From contig CAJNYU010004686.1 of the NCBI GenBank assembly GCA_905331475.1, forward strand, positions 1 to 64,000: a stretch of DNA of 64,000 bases, read 5' to 3'. Made by a program: the position numbers and the translations under genes. Below the pieces are notes generated by a model. It ran no database searches. It was not told where the DNA came from and saw nothing but the letters and a program-made list of their open reading frames with translations. Positions 1 to 12,200 of this stretch are shown here, piece by piece; the stretch's first letter is position 1; every line of letters starts with the position of its first letter. This DNA comes from Rotaria socialis (Eukaryota; Rotifera; Eurotatoria; Philodinida; Philodinidae).

Positions 1-477
1 AGGTACAGATTTATCAGATAGGACAAGATCTGAACAAGCGAATTATCTTTTAAAGATCTTGATAAGATCTTACCTACCAATCCCAAGATTTCAAGATCTT
101 ACTTACAAGATGTTTCACTAGAGTGGCGATAAAATCAATTCTGTCTAACAGTCATACCAAATATTAATCATTCGAAAAAAAAGTGAACACCAACCACAAT
201 AGCTCAAAGGTTAAGCCTCTTGCCGTTTACTCTGCACCATCGCCGCACCAACTGAACCAAACAGTTCCGGGAAAACATTCTGTCCATATCATCATCCTTC
301 AAATCATTAGCAATTCGTAAGATTACTTTAGCAATAAATGAAATGCATCTTACTAGCTTTTGATTTTATATATTTTTAATAAAATCACACCCTTCATTTG
401 TGATTATAGACAGAAAGATTTCTATTGACAAGATTATAGATGACAGAAATTTTGTACTAATGATGGACTTCAACACA

Positions 478-1296
478 TCAGATACTTTCTTTTAGTCTTG
501 CCAGATTACGATCCACTTGACGTTGTAATGCTTCTAATATATCTCTATCGAGCCAAATATCTTCCTTTATTTTGAATTCGTCCAGTCCATCTTTGATTGC
601 TTGGTGTAACTGTTCTTTGGTCACAGTATCGATCGACTTACCGAGCAACGCTGGCATGTATTTCATAATCAATGTTTTTAACTCAGTGACACATCGATCA
701 TACACAGCACGTATTTGTGAGCAGTTGATCGCTCCGATAACACAACTAATACCTAATCCAATTGCCACAATCAGCCCACCGATTGCCACAGCCAGCCCAC
801 CCGCAGTAAACGTAAAACAGAATGCAGGTAAGTAATGGACAATTAGAACTCCAGCAAGCACTGTACTAACGACGGAACAAGTAACAGTACCAGCAATAAA
901 TAATCGATATTTATTTTTGAACCGTTAACTTTCAATGGCCACAGAATTCACCACTTGCATAATCGGAGCAGCCAGTTTTTCACATGCTGACACGTATATG
1001 TCCATCAGGTGCACCCAGGCTTTATGATAACATTTCTCTGGATTGCCTATTACTTTGTTAATAAGAATTTTCGTTTCTTCAAGAAAATCCATCTGTATTT
1101 CCGTGTATTTCTTACTTGCCTGCATTAATATATTGTCGCAAGTTTCATATGTTCTTTCAGAGAGTTCCGTGTCTTTTTTGATATCCTCTTGAATTTTTTT
1201 AATCAGATTAGCTGTGCTGTCGATTAGCAACTGTTGAGTCTCTTGATCAATGATTATCTTAGTGTCGCACATTATTTTAATCAAAGATAATGTCAA
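478..1296 (-). pseudogene. Unrecognised helical protein with a central hydrophobic hairpin, frame interrupted
   Basis: Two adjacent open stretches on the minus strand lie in the same frame and read as one protein of about 270 residues broken about once. The N-terminal part is charged, probably helical and coiled (runs such as NLIKKIQEDIKKDTEL). It is followed by a long hydrophobic Gly/Ala/Ile/Val-rich segment (GGLAVAIGGLIVAIGLG) that could form a membrane hairpin, then another charged helical tail. A helix-hairpin-helix layout of this kind occurs in several unrelated families, including ApoL-like proteins and helical membrane-inserting proteins, so I assign no function. Codon use looks gene-like in both parts. 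It could be a decayed gene or carry a sequence error. No intron signals clearly join the parts. Confidence 0.4.
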
Positions 1297-2407
1297 AGTC
1301 TCGTTATCAAATTAGCGAGAAAAACAAAATGAATGAAATATAAGCATTAATACTTAGTCCCTTTATGCTCACATCAGTGGGTTTTTTCTCAATCGACTCG
1401 TGAAGTACCAAGCAAAAATAGGTATTATGTGGAACGCAATTTGATTGGTTAAAATAAAAATGATAAGCTACACATACTATTGTGTGTAGCGTGTGAGTGT
1501 AGCTTATCTTAAACCGCTCTTCGGTACTAAGAAAATCTATTGCTCGAATGGTTCGTTGAGTTATATGTGAATATCTCTGTCTAATATAGATGTCAATTGA
1601 ATATGATAGAAGTGCGCTAGAAAAAAGAAGAAGAAAATGCCAATGCCGGAAACCCGGTTTAGGCGAAGAACAAACATAGTTGATCAGCAACACGTTGAGG
1701 ACTATTCAAAAACACAAACATCCAGAACTACACAAAGACATACACATAAAGTATAGTTTTTTACGATTGGATCTTGTTCATAGGATTATTACCAGTTGCA
1801 AATGAGGCACTACCATATCCATCAGGCTGAGACTTCCAGACCACAAGCGGATCTGGTTTCGGTAATCGTCGTCATACCTCACAAGTACTCGCTTGTAAAC
1901 TTTAGTCATTAAACCTGCACACCTTGTTCCTCCAGTTACAATGTTGCACACGCTTTTACATTTGCTGCAGGACACTATGATTTCAGCAACCTACCATAAT
2001 CTTTATCTGGACAGATATATCGACTTTTATCGTTCCTGAATAGCATATCTATTATTTACACATTTCATGAAATAGTCAGATGTTGCCGTGTTCCTAGCAT
2101 CTTTTCTTTTCTAGCACATATCCACAAGATAGTGTGTTCAAACCTCGGCGCCATCATCCATAGAGTAACATTGGACAAGTTACTAACGGCTGCTTTGTCT
2201 CGGATCACCCATCCGATAGCACGCTGATTACATGTGACATACATAAAAATATCCTCATGGATAGTATGTGGTTAGTCAGTATGCATGGGAAGCTTAAGTA
2301 ATTAAGCGGAAGGAACTCTGAGTCAGGCCGGCCTTCTGTCCAGAGCTGCAGCTAGTAATAGTTGTAGGAAAAATATCGGGCTCTTGAAACTGTCTCCGGA
2401 CAGCACC
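1297..2407. other. No supported gene
   Basis: Open frames here (for example minus 1307-1693 and 1778-1975) show no recognisable domain and no convincing splice context. The 2100-2400 part is less AT-rich than its surroundings and ends at a TTTC microsatellite (about 2441-2462), which would suit the untranslated part of an old non-LTR retroelement on the minus strand. Confidence 0.4.
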
Positions 2408-2626
2408 CTATACTGAAAGGTAGCCGCAAGGCAAGGGTATTCTTTCTTTCTTTCTTTCTTCTTTTCTAGCATTCTTGTGTATATCTATGATTTGTTTATT
2501 TACACAAGTACGTTGGTGTATGTTTAAGCCCCATCCATTTTTACAGACGAGTTTGCATCCAACGCATGTGGCATCGTCAACTGCATTGAATGGGAGATGC
2601 GCAGTAAACCCCTCCCCCTCCCACAA
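2408..2626 (-). mobile_element. Possible non-LTR retroelement fragment with a zinc-finger peptide
   Basis: A 72-codon minus-strand frame contains a C-x2-C-x12-H-x3-C finger (CVGCKLVC, then GLNIHQRTC). The GL-x2-H-x3-C ending resembles zinc fingers in the N-terminal regions of several non-LTR retrotransposon proteins. It is followed by a lysine-rich tail and a TTTC simple repeat. No reverse transcriptase remains nearby. A small host C2H2-like exon is an alternative. Confidence 0.3.
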
Positions 2627-2975
2627 TAAAAGACCCCGGGTCTTCTATTATGTTCCAGCGTAAAAATTTTCCAGGGGGGTCTTGTATTAAGAGCCACATT
2701 TCCCCCTAGTATTTAATTTAAAAGGTTTTCCAGAAATATAAGGTGATTTTCAGGATTTCCATCAGGATTTTTAGAGTTTTAAGGGTGTCATTATAATTGT
2801 GAACACATTCTCTTAATATTTCCAGCTTAAAACGCTAAGAATCAGGCATATTTTGATGGGAAAACGCTAATTAAAGTTCGTAATTAGCAAAAAATTAATT
2901 AATTAAAGGGGGACTTCTATTATATGGGACAAACTTTTTCTTCCGGGGGGTCTCTTATAAGAGGGGGGTGGGTAT
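2608..2975. mobile_element. Possible short inverted-repeat element with G/C-run ends
   Basis: The left end (about 2610-2642, C-runs then CAATAAAAGACCCC) is roughly the reverse complement of the right end (about 2945-2975, GGGGGGTCTCTTATAAGAGG then a G run). The interior is AT-rich and repeats the CTTCTATTAT motif near both ends. It looks like a small non-autonomous element. A TA duplication is possible but not clear, and I cannot name the family. It overlaps the zinc-finger peptide frame by a few bases. Confidence 0.3.
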
Positions 2976-5900
2976 CACCAGTTCTTTTTTCGACAACTGG
3001 TAACTGTGTGTATTATTTCAGAGATACATAGATAATATTTTTATATTATATTAGTCTATATCGCAAAATAGTTGGATATTTCTACACAGAGAGAGAATGG
3101 ATGACTAGTTCAGTTCTTTTAAAAAGAACTGGTTAGGAAATACGAGTACAGCTTTCAGTTCTGGCCTGTCACAGGTCTATATACGACTCATTAAGTTATA
3201 TGAGTGCAGAAAATTTCAGCTCATTCTAAAGAGCCAATTCCGAGATATAGCCACATGAAGATAAGCTCGATAAAAGTGCTCATTTTTGGACCTTTTGGTA
3301 AAATACTAATAAAAACTCGAGAGTTCAGTATTTTTCAAAACAGCTTTCGTAAAAATTCTCTTCACTCTTCACTCTACAACTTGTATCAAATCGAGTAGGT
3401 GTGTCATATCTAAATTTTAAAAAATTATTAAATCGAGAAATAAATTTTAAAAAATTAAAATTAACTCGTTTCAAATTCAAATTAGTTGAATTTTCAAAAT
3501 TAGTAGATAAACATAGTTTTTGACTTGATTGCTATTATTTCAAGTCAAATTTGAGCATGTTTCTTGATTTCTACAGTTAAAGCTAGTCGTTCTTCTACGA
3601 GTTGTGCTATAGAATATATTTTTATGAATATCCCAGTATTTTGAAGAAGAAAGATAACGGATTCTACAAAATCAGTAGAGAAATTTTTTGACAATTATGT
3701 ACAAATATTAACCTAAAATAGGTGGTTCTTCTCTCATTTAGTATTTACTACTGTTAAAGTCACGTATTTTCCTCATAGCAATGATGAGTATGCATCCAAA
3801 CAACTTATTAAATTTAAATAAAATGAGCTAAATTGACACTCCTAAAATTAAGCAAAATCGGATGACCCGGTTTGAGCTGGTTCGGGTGTGGCTTGCGTGA
3901 ACTGGCTCATATAAATTAACGTGTTTCACTGCTTTTTCTTCGCGATTCTCATGGCGAGATATTAATGAGTGTTGTTTCTTTTATTTTCTTATTCTTTTAT
4001 TCTTTTAGTAAAAAAACGTCTCAACAAATAATGATGAAAAAATTCCCTTCTAGTTGACAGAACTACGACTATTTCTTGCTTTTTCTTTCCTCATACAAGA
4101 ATGGAAAAGTGAAAGTGAGATTCATTTTAATGTTTTCCGACCAAAATGTAACTGCCATTTAGTTCTACCAATATGTAAGTTTCTCGAGTCAGCTAGGATA
4201 CTGAAAGAAAATTTCTGTAAATGAGTAGATCATTTAGGAGATTTATTTAATGCAATTATCTGAAAAATCAATTCAAATTATTTTGTTAATGAGAAAAAAT
4301 AAGTTAAGACAATTTCACCTCTTCTCATATAGCACAAAAACGGAATTGCAAATCTGATCGTGAAACTTCGTAAAACAACACTTCTGAAAAAGATCAGTTT
4401 ATTGCGAAGCTTTTTAGATTGCTTTTCATTTCTCATAGTTTGCAACAAGAACATTGGATTCTACCAATATTTATAATTGAGATCTATAAAAACTTCATGG
4501 GCTTCCACCATTATCGTATCTTAAAATAGGAGAGCAGTTTTACGTATATTTCACAGTTCTTTACTATCATAGCGATAATCTTACGTAAAACTTATCAATT
4601 TGAAACTCAGTTTTTCTTGATATTCCTGAGAGATGTTTAAATGTTTTACTAAAAGTTATGAAAAAATTGATGCGGCTCGATTGTAATAAACTAATTGTAT
4701 CCCCTGTCACGTCGTTATTTTAACGATTGAGATTTAGGTGAAGGCGCGACTGTTTAAGTATTGACAAATGCCACAATGATAATGACGGCAAATGACAAGA
4801 TGAAGTAAATAAGAAAATGAAACTTGAATGAGAATTCACTAATTTATTTAATAGATTAGAATTAATCAATGAAACAGTAGATACAACAAGGATAAGTTGT
4901 ACGATTTCACAAGACTTCCAGAAGAAGTTTTAGAGTCACGTAGAAGAAAAAAAGAGAAAAAGGAGTTGATTATAATAGAACCAACTAACAGGGAAAAAAG
5001 TAACAAGCTACCCATGTCGCACAAATCGATCGAAAACCGTCGGTTAACCGCGGTCAATTTTTATAAAAATCGGTTAACCGCGGTTATTTAAGCCATTTTA
5101 GCGACTTTACAGCGTAAAAACCAACGGTTAACCNATTAAGAAATTATTTTGAGAAAATATATGTACAAGCATAATTAGTATCAGCACATAATACAGGGGA
5201 CGTTATGCCGTAAACCCCCCCCCCTGGCATTCATAACTCACCAACGTTTACATAACGCAAACAGTGTCGATTCAACAAGGGTTTGATAATTGAATACGAC
5301 TAGTTGCTTTCTTCGCTGCCAACACTGTTTAGAAGCCACAAATTGCAACAGTAATATAGACTATTATTAGTTCTTTTCTTTTCTTTTCTTTTTTTTCTTT
5401 CTCTCTTACTTTCACGATGTATAACTTAAGAGTTTATTTTCTGCCTTGCTTTTTAATTTATCAACCGACAAACCATGCGATTTGAAGTTTCTATTTGATG
5501 ATAGAAATCAAGCAATTTTAAACACAATTTTTGTCAAATGTTGGCTATGATTAATGTGAAAAACAGTTGATAATAGATAAGGAATCATAAATTCATTACA
5601 TACATGCTGATAGTCTATTTAATAGGGTTCTCTTCATAATGAATTTCACAATCGTTCTATATCACTGATCATAGAATATATTTTCCAGGGCATATTAAGC
5701 TTTTTTATGCCCAAAAGTTTCTTAGGATCAATCCTACAAACGACCAATTACTGTTTAAGAAACATCAAATATGTTCTGACAAGCAATATGTGTGTTCTTG
5801 CCGTGGATTTCGCTTAGGTTTTGTTTTTTAGTTACACAATTCGATATTGCTTCGTTATGTTGAAGTTCTATCGATAATCAGTTAAAATCAAATATAAATA

Positions 5901-6589
5901 CTTTTTTTATTGATATTTCTATTAGTTGTCCTCTCCGTAACAGGCAATTAACATGAATTAGAAATGAATCCTTCATATAAATTTATGCAAGAACTCGCAT
6001 ACAACAATAGTTTTATCATATATGATCAGATATATCATTGATGCGCTTCGCATCTTTTTCACATTACAGAATTAGTTCGTATACAATTTAATATTCCTAT
6101 TGCTTGTGTTCTAGAGATCACATATGTGTAAACTCATATCGTCTTTTTAAGTAAACTTTTAATTACACTATGATATAGTAATATAATTTAACAATGAAAA
6201 ACCTTGATTAGAAACATTGAGTCTATATATATATGCAAAAATAAAGCTATTTGATTAAATTACATGTTGGAACCGTAAAATTTAAGTACCTATTCTCAAC
6301 AGTATACAGACATGAAATAATTTTCTCTATTAGTAAAACTCTTCTTATGCAAATATATTCTTTCTGATTCTCTTTTTTTTCGCATTTTGTAATTATGAAT
6401 TGGAGAAATTTTACATTCAGTTTTTGTTGCACTAAAAACCGATAATTATATGTAATTTATTAAAAATAAAGTCTCCATTTACTAAAACCATGTACACTTC
6501 GAAACAGTTCTATTCATGTAATATAATTATATACTCGATAAATTCGGAATAAAGAAAAATAAAGTAAGAAAGTTCTCACTTTTTCAGAG
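2976..6589. other. AT-rich intergenic tract, no supported gene
   Basis: The short open frames here (such as plus 3204-3398 and 4897-5091) have no domain, splice context or coherent composition. Visible features are a hairpin near 3110-3142 (AGTTCTTTT facing AAAAGAACT), the GGTTAACC repeats ending at the N at 5134, and a run of Cs at 5214-5224. Confidence 0.6.
5036..5134. repeat. Repeated palindromic CGGTTAACCG motifs next to a contig join
   Basis: The self-complementary core GGTTAACC occurs three times in about 90 bp, twice extended to CGGTTAACCGCGGT (near 5040 and 5072) and once just before the single N at 5134. The last copy runs into the N, suggesting that the assembly stopped at an unresolved repeat. 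Confidence 0.55.
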
Positions 6590-7585
6590 ATGGATTATTC
6601 ACGACGATATGGATCAACTCACTTTATTTTATTAATATGTCCATATATTTTTATTGTATATTCATACATATCAAATCAATCATCATCATCATCATCATCA
6701 AGTAGTGGTACGATTCCAATAAAACAAAAATTAAGATCAACACAATCAACTGATGCTGGGCGAGTCTTAGTTATTTATGTTTGGGCAGATACAGATGTAC
6801 AATCGCTAGGCAATCTTCAATTTTTTATTCGCTATGGTGTTCATCCATCACAACCGGCTGATTATTATTTTATTTTACAGCAAGTCGGTAAAAAACCAGT
6901 CAATCAATCACGTTTACCATCGCTTCCACCCAATGCACATTATATTCAACATGAAAACAAATGCTACGATTTTGGTACTTTTGGGTGGTTTCTATCGCGA
7001 AACATGATCAATAAAAGTTTATACAAATACTTTATCTTTATGAATGCATCAATACGTGGACCCTATTTTGCTGCCTATTTTGATGATGAACATATGTGGT
7101 GGTTTACTGTATTTACTAAACGTTTGAATGACGAAATAAAACTTGTAGGTTCAACAATTAATTGTGAACATAAACCACATGTACAAAGCTACTTGCTAGT
7201 CACTGATCGAATTGGTTTATCGATATTAACTGATCAAAAACAAGGAGTATTTAATTGTAAAAACGATTATAGTGATGCTGTTTTCAATGGTGAAATAGGT
7301 GCAAGTCAACTTATTCTCCATGCTAATTATCAAATAGCATCATTACAAATAAAATATCAAGGTTGGGATTTTCGTAAAAAAGAAAGAGAGGCATGTAATA
7401 ATCGAGTTAGTCCAATATTTGTTGACCGATCTGTTGATGGCATTGGACATGACCCTTATGAACTTGTATTTGTTAAATATAAAGGTTTACCTCCTTTTGA
7501 TTCTGATCTTGAACGGCGTGCATTGATCTATCAAAAATGGCTGGAAGAACAACCAAGTGAATCAAAAAAATTGAAGTTTGAATGA
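6590..7585 (+). CDS. Glycosyltransferase-like type II membrane protein, single exon
   Basis: This 331-residue protein is encoded without introns, unlike most neighbours. A short N-terminal stretch is followed by one hydrophobic segment (about residues 10-28), a serine run, and a luminal-type domain. Recognisable blocks are a Rossmann-like start (VLVIYVWADTD), YFIFMNASIRGPY (about 145-158), a WWFTVFTKRL segment, and a region with CEHKPHVQSYLLVTDRIGL. From memory, KYFIFxNxSxRGPF and PHVQSxxxxTDR blocks mark uncharacterised glycosyltransferase-like proteins of algae, oomycetes and bacteria, including capsular or rhamnan-synthesis types; I have not confirmed this by search. The inferred topology would place it in the Golgi. 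A polypyrimidine-AG (ending TTTTTCAG) lies two bases before the ATG and could be a 5' UTR or trans-splice acceptor. Confidence 0.75.
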   Translation: MDYSRRYGSTHFILLICPYIFIVYSYISNQSSSSSSSSSGTIPIKQKLRSTQSTDAGRVLVIYVWADTDVQSLGNLQFFIRYGVHPSQPADYYFILQQVGKKPVNQSRLPSLPPNAHYIQHENKCYDFGTFGWFLSRNMINKSLYKYFIFMNASIRGPYFAAYFDDEHMWWFTVFTKRLNDEIKLVGSTINCEHKPHVQSYLLVTDRIGLSILTDQKQGVFNCKNDYSDAVFNGEIGASQLILHANYQIASLQIKYQGWDFRKKEREACNNRVSPIFVDRSVDGIGHDPYELVFVKYKGLPPFDSDLERRALIYQKWLEEQPSESKKLKFE

Positions 7586-9266
7586 ATAAGCCAACTATTA
7601 AGTAAACATTTTCTTTCGCAAAATGTGATACATATGAACTGATTTTTTTTTAGTAACCTATATATATCGTTTTCAGTAAATGTATAATTTTCTTGCTTTA
7701 AAATTTTTCCGCTAATGTCCGATTAATATTTTATCAGCTTTTTCATATCAATTAATAAAGTATTAATAATTTTGTCATTGTCATTTGCCATACAGTATTT
7801 TATTGTACTACATGACAGTAGCTAGTTTAACATCAACTATTCGTTTCTATTTCAATGATAATATAATGAATCGGAAGAAAAATTAAGATTTCTAGCGTAA
7901 ATATTTTTACTTCAATATTGAACATCCAATTTTCTCTTGACTATCATTGAGTTTGCTAATCTCTCATTGAGCAAATAAATTCGTACTAACTACATGATTG
8001 ATTTTATTTTCTTGCACGAATAGTTCTTCCTGTACACTGATCGTACGACTTTCTCTACGGTGTTGTTTCCATACGAAAGCATCACACAAAACTTTTTTTG
8101 AACAGTCTAATTAATCATTTACCTACGTGTGAGATATGTCGGAAACTTAAAAGTAATGAAATTTCAGTCTAATTTAATAAAATACACGATTCTTAGAATA
8201 CAAAATTGAGATGTTTCAACGAGTCATCAATATTTCAGATACGTCAAAGTTACCCTTAGTAAGATCAATTCGATTATTCAAATAAAATATGATGATACCA
8301 TAAGTCAAAGAAGAATCGAGCATTTAGTTTATCAAATCTTTTGAAAAGATTCTTTTTCCTTGAAGTATAATGATGAAAATTTGCTCTTAAAGTACTCATT
8401 AGCTATAGATCAACATAAATTACGTCTAATTATGATAAAATTTTGAGAGAACTTGTTTTTTCTAATTCAGAAATTACAACCGTTGTGATCTACTTCAAAG
8501 AAACTTCATAAAACTATTAGATCATATGAAATGTATGCCTTCATAATTAGTTTGCCGTGCACAAATAGATTTCTTTAATACGTAACTAGAAACTTCCGAC
8601 TTTTCTTTCAAAATAAATAACTATATTGAATATTGTTTCTTGCCAATACGTCTGCTGGTTTGTCAAATAATTACAATTCGTTTCAAATGATTTTTTTAAT
8701 ATTTTATATGACTTCATATATGTGAAAGTTGACAAGCAATTGCACTTCGATCTATTAACTAGAGTACAGTAATTTGTGTAAAACACGGACAACACAAAGT
8801 TAATTTATGCTCGCTCAACAGTGACACTTCTTTTTTTCTGCTCTTGATTGTATAACTAATGAAGGCACTAAAACTGAATTAAAAATTTCATCTTTTTGTG
8901 TGTAAGCAGAATATAACAAATAAAGCAAACAAAATACAAATAAAAAGAACACTTTCTTGTTTTAATTAATTTTTTTTTTCTATATTGCATGATGACAAAT
9001 AACAGAGAGAAAGAAAAAAAAGAAGCGACTATAGCGCAAACGAGATTAAGAAGGATGTATATAATTTTATAATCATTTGAACAGAACAAAAAAAAAGGAA
9101 TTGATTTTATACAACAAAAAAAAAGGAAGATCACAAGTGACACAAACATCTTGCTGCCTGGCTGTTGTTATTAGTGATAATTATTAAGAATAAATAAGCA
9201 AAGGAAGAAAAAGAAATGAAGGCCAAAAAGAAGAAATCACAAAATAAGCAGAAAAGAAAACTGAAT
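7586..9266. other. Intergenic, no supported gene
   Basis: AT-rich sequence between the glycosyltransferase-like gene and the 3' end of the LIM gene. Frames at 8586-8795 and 8868-9149 (minus) are low-complexity or hydrophobic by composition. Likely 3' flanks of the two neighbouring genes. Confidence 0.6.
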
Positions 9267-12200
9267 TTAACTTTCGCTGGACATTGCTGACTCATGTGTA
9301 TTGGATATACTACTAGGAGAAGATGAAGGAGAAGAAGAAGAATTTGATAACCATCGTGCCTTGTGATCGTTTAGACCGAAGCCAGTTGAATAATTTCCTT
9401 TAATAGCAAACAACTGAAGAAAATGCGGTTTACAATAGATTTGACCATCGTTAGCTGTAAAATTTCCGAGCCTAAAAACAGAAAAAAGTAAATAACCTTG
9501 GCTGATTACATCTGCTTTCAAAATATAAAATAAAATAAAAAAACATCCAAAAAACAAACAACATGCTCTTCAATCACACACGGCAGAGAGGATTCAAGAA
9601 AAAACTGCCTACGATTGATTGTTGAGAATTTTGAATTCTTTATTATGTTCCTCTAAAACAAGTTTGAAAAATGTAGATGGTTCTACTCGAGTACTCACTT
9701 TAATATCGATTTGCAATGCATACATTTAAAACAGGATTTATGATAAATTTTCTTGTCCGCTTCGATCTGAAACGACCACATAGATAATTAATATACAAAA
9801 AACAAAATCATCATAATCTATTTCAATACTTTTTCCATTGCATATACTGTTTTCTGGCATACAGAACATTTATTTGGGTCGACAGCTGGTTCAACACTGA
9901 CTTGTTTTGGTGCCGGTGTATCCTAAAAAAACAAAAAATTATTGCTAGTTGACTTTTATTCATTCATATTTCATAGTAATAATAAAAAACCTACAACAAA
10001 TCGTTTTGGTGTATATTTTATTTTTGCTGAAGCTGTTTCAACTTTAAGTGCATCTTTTTCAAATTCAGCAAAACGATTTTTCAATGATTGAGCTTGACCT
10101 TTAGTTGGTACGAATTCTTCACTATCATTGTATTGTTCTATAATACCACTTGAATTATGTTCTGTATCTTGTTGTGTTGTTGATATTCTAATTTGAATTT
10201 AGATTAAATTCTAGTATATTTAATCGAATAGTTTCTACCTTCGAACACCATCCGGTGGTGGTGTGACTTGTTTCAAGGATTTTCTTGTAGTTGTTGTATT
10301 ATTTTGTTCAACATTTTGCATAAGTCTTTGAAAGAAAAAAAACGAATATATAATTAGCTAGTAGCCTTTTTTATTTTGATTCAAATAGAAAAAGAAAAAT
10401 CAAAGCTAAGCAATTCAAATTAATCGTAGAGATACTAGCAGCCACCTACTCATCTTGCTTAGTCTTCTGATTCCATAAGTCATGAACAATAGAGATAAGA
10501 CTCTCAATACCAACATGCTCTTCGTCACTATATAGAATGACATGCAATGATGATATTTCAAAAAACAAAAGGTCGATAAAGATGCAAACATAAACAGAAC
10601 TAAACTTTAAACTTATACCTTTCTCGGACAGCCTTGGCATGACCTGATTCAATATTAGCTTTATCGTCGGCATAACCTGGTTTCTGAGAAGCCACTTCAT
10701 CCTGTATGTATATCGAAAAAAATATTAACAATTAAATAATGTCTAATATTACATTTTCAGATGCTGGTAAACGTCGGTCGTTATCAGAAGGTGGTGTAAT
10801 CGCACGTTGCCCACGTCGTTCGGGAGGTGGTGTATTCTCTTTATCCATCGTTTTCCACAATTCAACAAGATTCTTTGCTTTACCTATGAGTTAAAATACA
10901 CGTTTTAGTATAAAAGGTTATAAATATATATATATGTTTCTCATTCTCTTTTTCTCTTCAAGTAGGTGTATACAGAAAAACATAGAATAATAATAATAAT
11001 AATAATTATATACCTTGTTGTAGTATTTCAGCGTCACGTACTACTTGGGCGTCAGGCGTATCTCGTTCGGGTGATGTTTGTTTTGTTTTCCACTGTTCGA
11101 CAAGCTGTTTTGTTTGACCCTTTTCAAAGTAGATTTCTTCACGCCTATCACTTTCACGAACCACGTTCCCGTTCTCCTATATACACATAGAAATAGAAAT
11201 AGAAATATATATATATATATATAAAATGGCATATAAAATAAAAGAGAATAGAGAAGAAAAAAAGATTCCGACAGAGAGCGAAAGAGAGACATGAAGAGAA
11301 AAAGAAAGTGAGTCAAACGCACCACATTTCTGTCTAGTAAAACATGTTTTTGTAATAAAGACGAGAATGAGACAGAAAGTAAAAACAATCAATCTATAAA
11401 CTTGTTAGTAAAACAGAAGAAAATGGAATCAACATGGGTAGTTATCTTTTTGGTAAACAAATGATACAAGTTGACTACTCACAGTTTTCATGTACTTGCT
11501 TTTGTGACTTCTGAATGACATCCGTTTTTTCTTTAGCTCTTCTGATATATGTATGTATAAATATGTATGTATGTGCTCAATCAAATGTCTCTTCTCAGTG
11601 GTAATAGTAGTTGGTTGTAGTAGTAGTCGTAGGCAGTCATTGCATTTCTTTCTTTTAAACGACAGAGAACGGACAATAAATTATTCGCACTCGGTCCTTT
11701 TTTTGCTTTATTTCGATAAAGAAAAGAAAAAGAAAAGAATGGATATATGAATGGACACATCCATTCGCCTGCTGACGATCGAAGGTTACTCACGTTTTTC
11801 TTTTTCTCTTATGCAACTATACTCTCTTCTTCTATCTATTCTAGTTCAATGCCCGAATACAATATACGTGTATATAACGCATATCAATCACTCTATAGCT
11901 CTGCAAGTTGACTTTACCAATAAAACAATCCGTCTATCACATGTGTATACGTATACATATATAGGAGTCGCATGGTCGCACAGTATATCTATAGTCATTT
12001 TTTCTCTACTATGACTGTTTCTCTTTTTATTTGAATAGAAAAAAAAGGCAAATTATGTGTAAAAACATATATATCACTTATACCCATGAGCAAATAAGTA
12101 AAACTCTTCGAATGTTTAACTTGTCAATAAAATATACTATTTACATGTCAGACAAACAAATAGTCATAATTAGAGAAGGACAATAAAGTAGTATAAACTA

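Noticed and set aside
4866-5091. Overlapping plus and minus frames near 4.9-5.1 kb
   Set aside because: Lysine/glutamate-rich and driven by purine-rich sequence and the GGTTAACC repeats; no domain or splice context.
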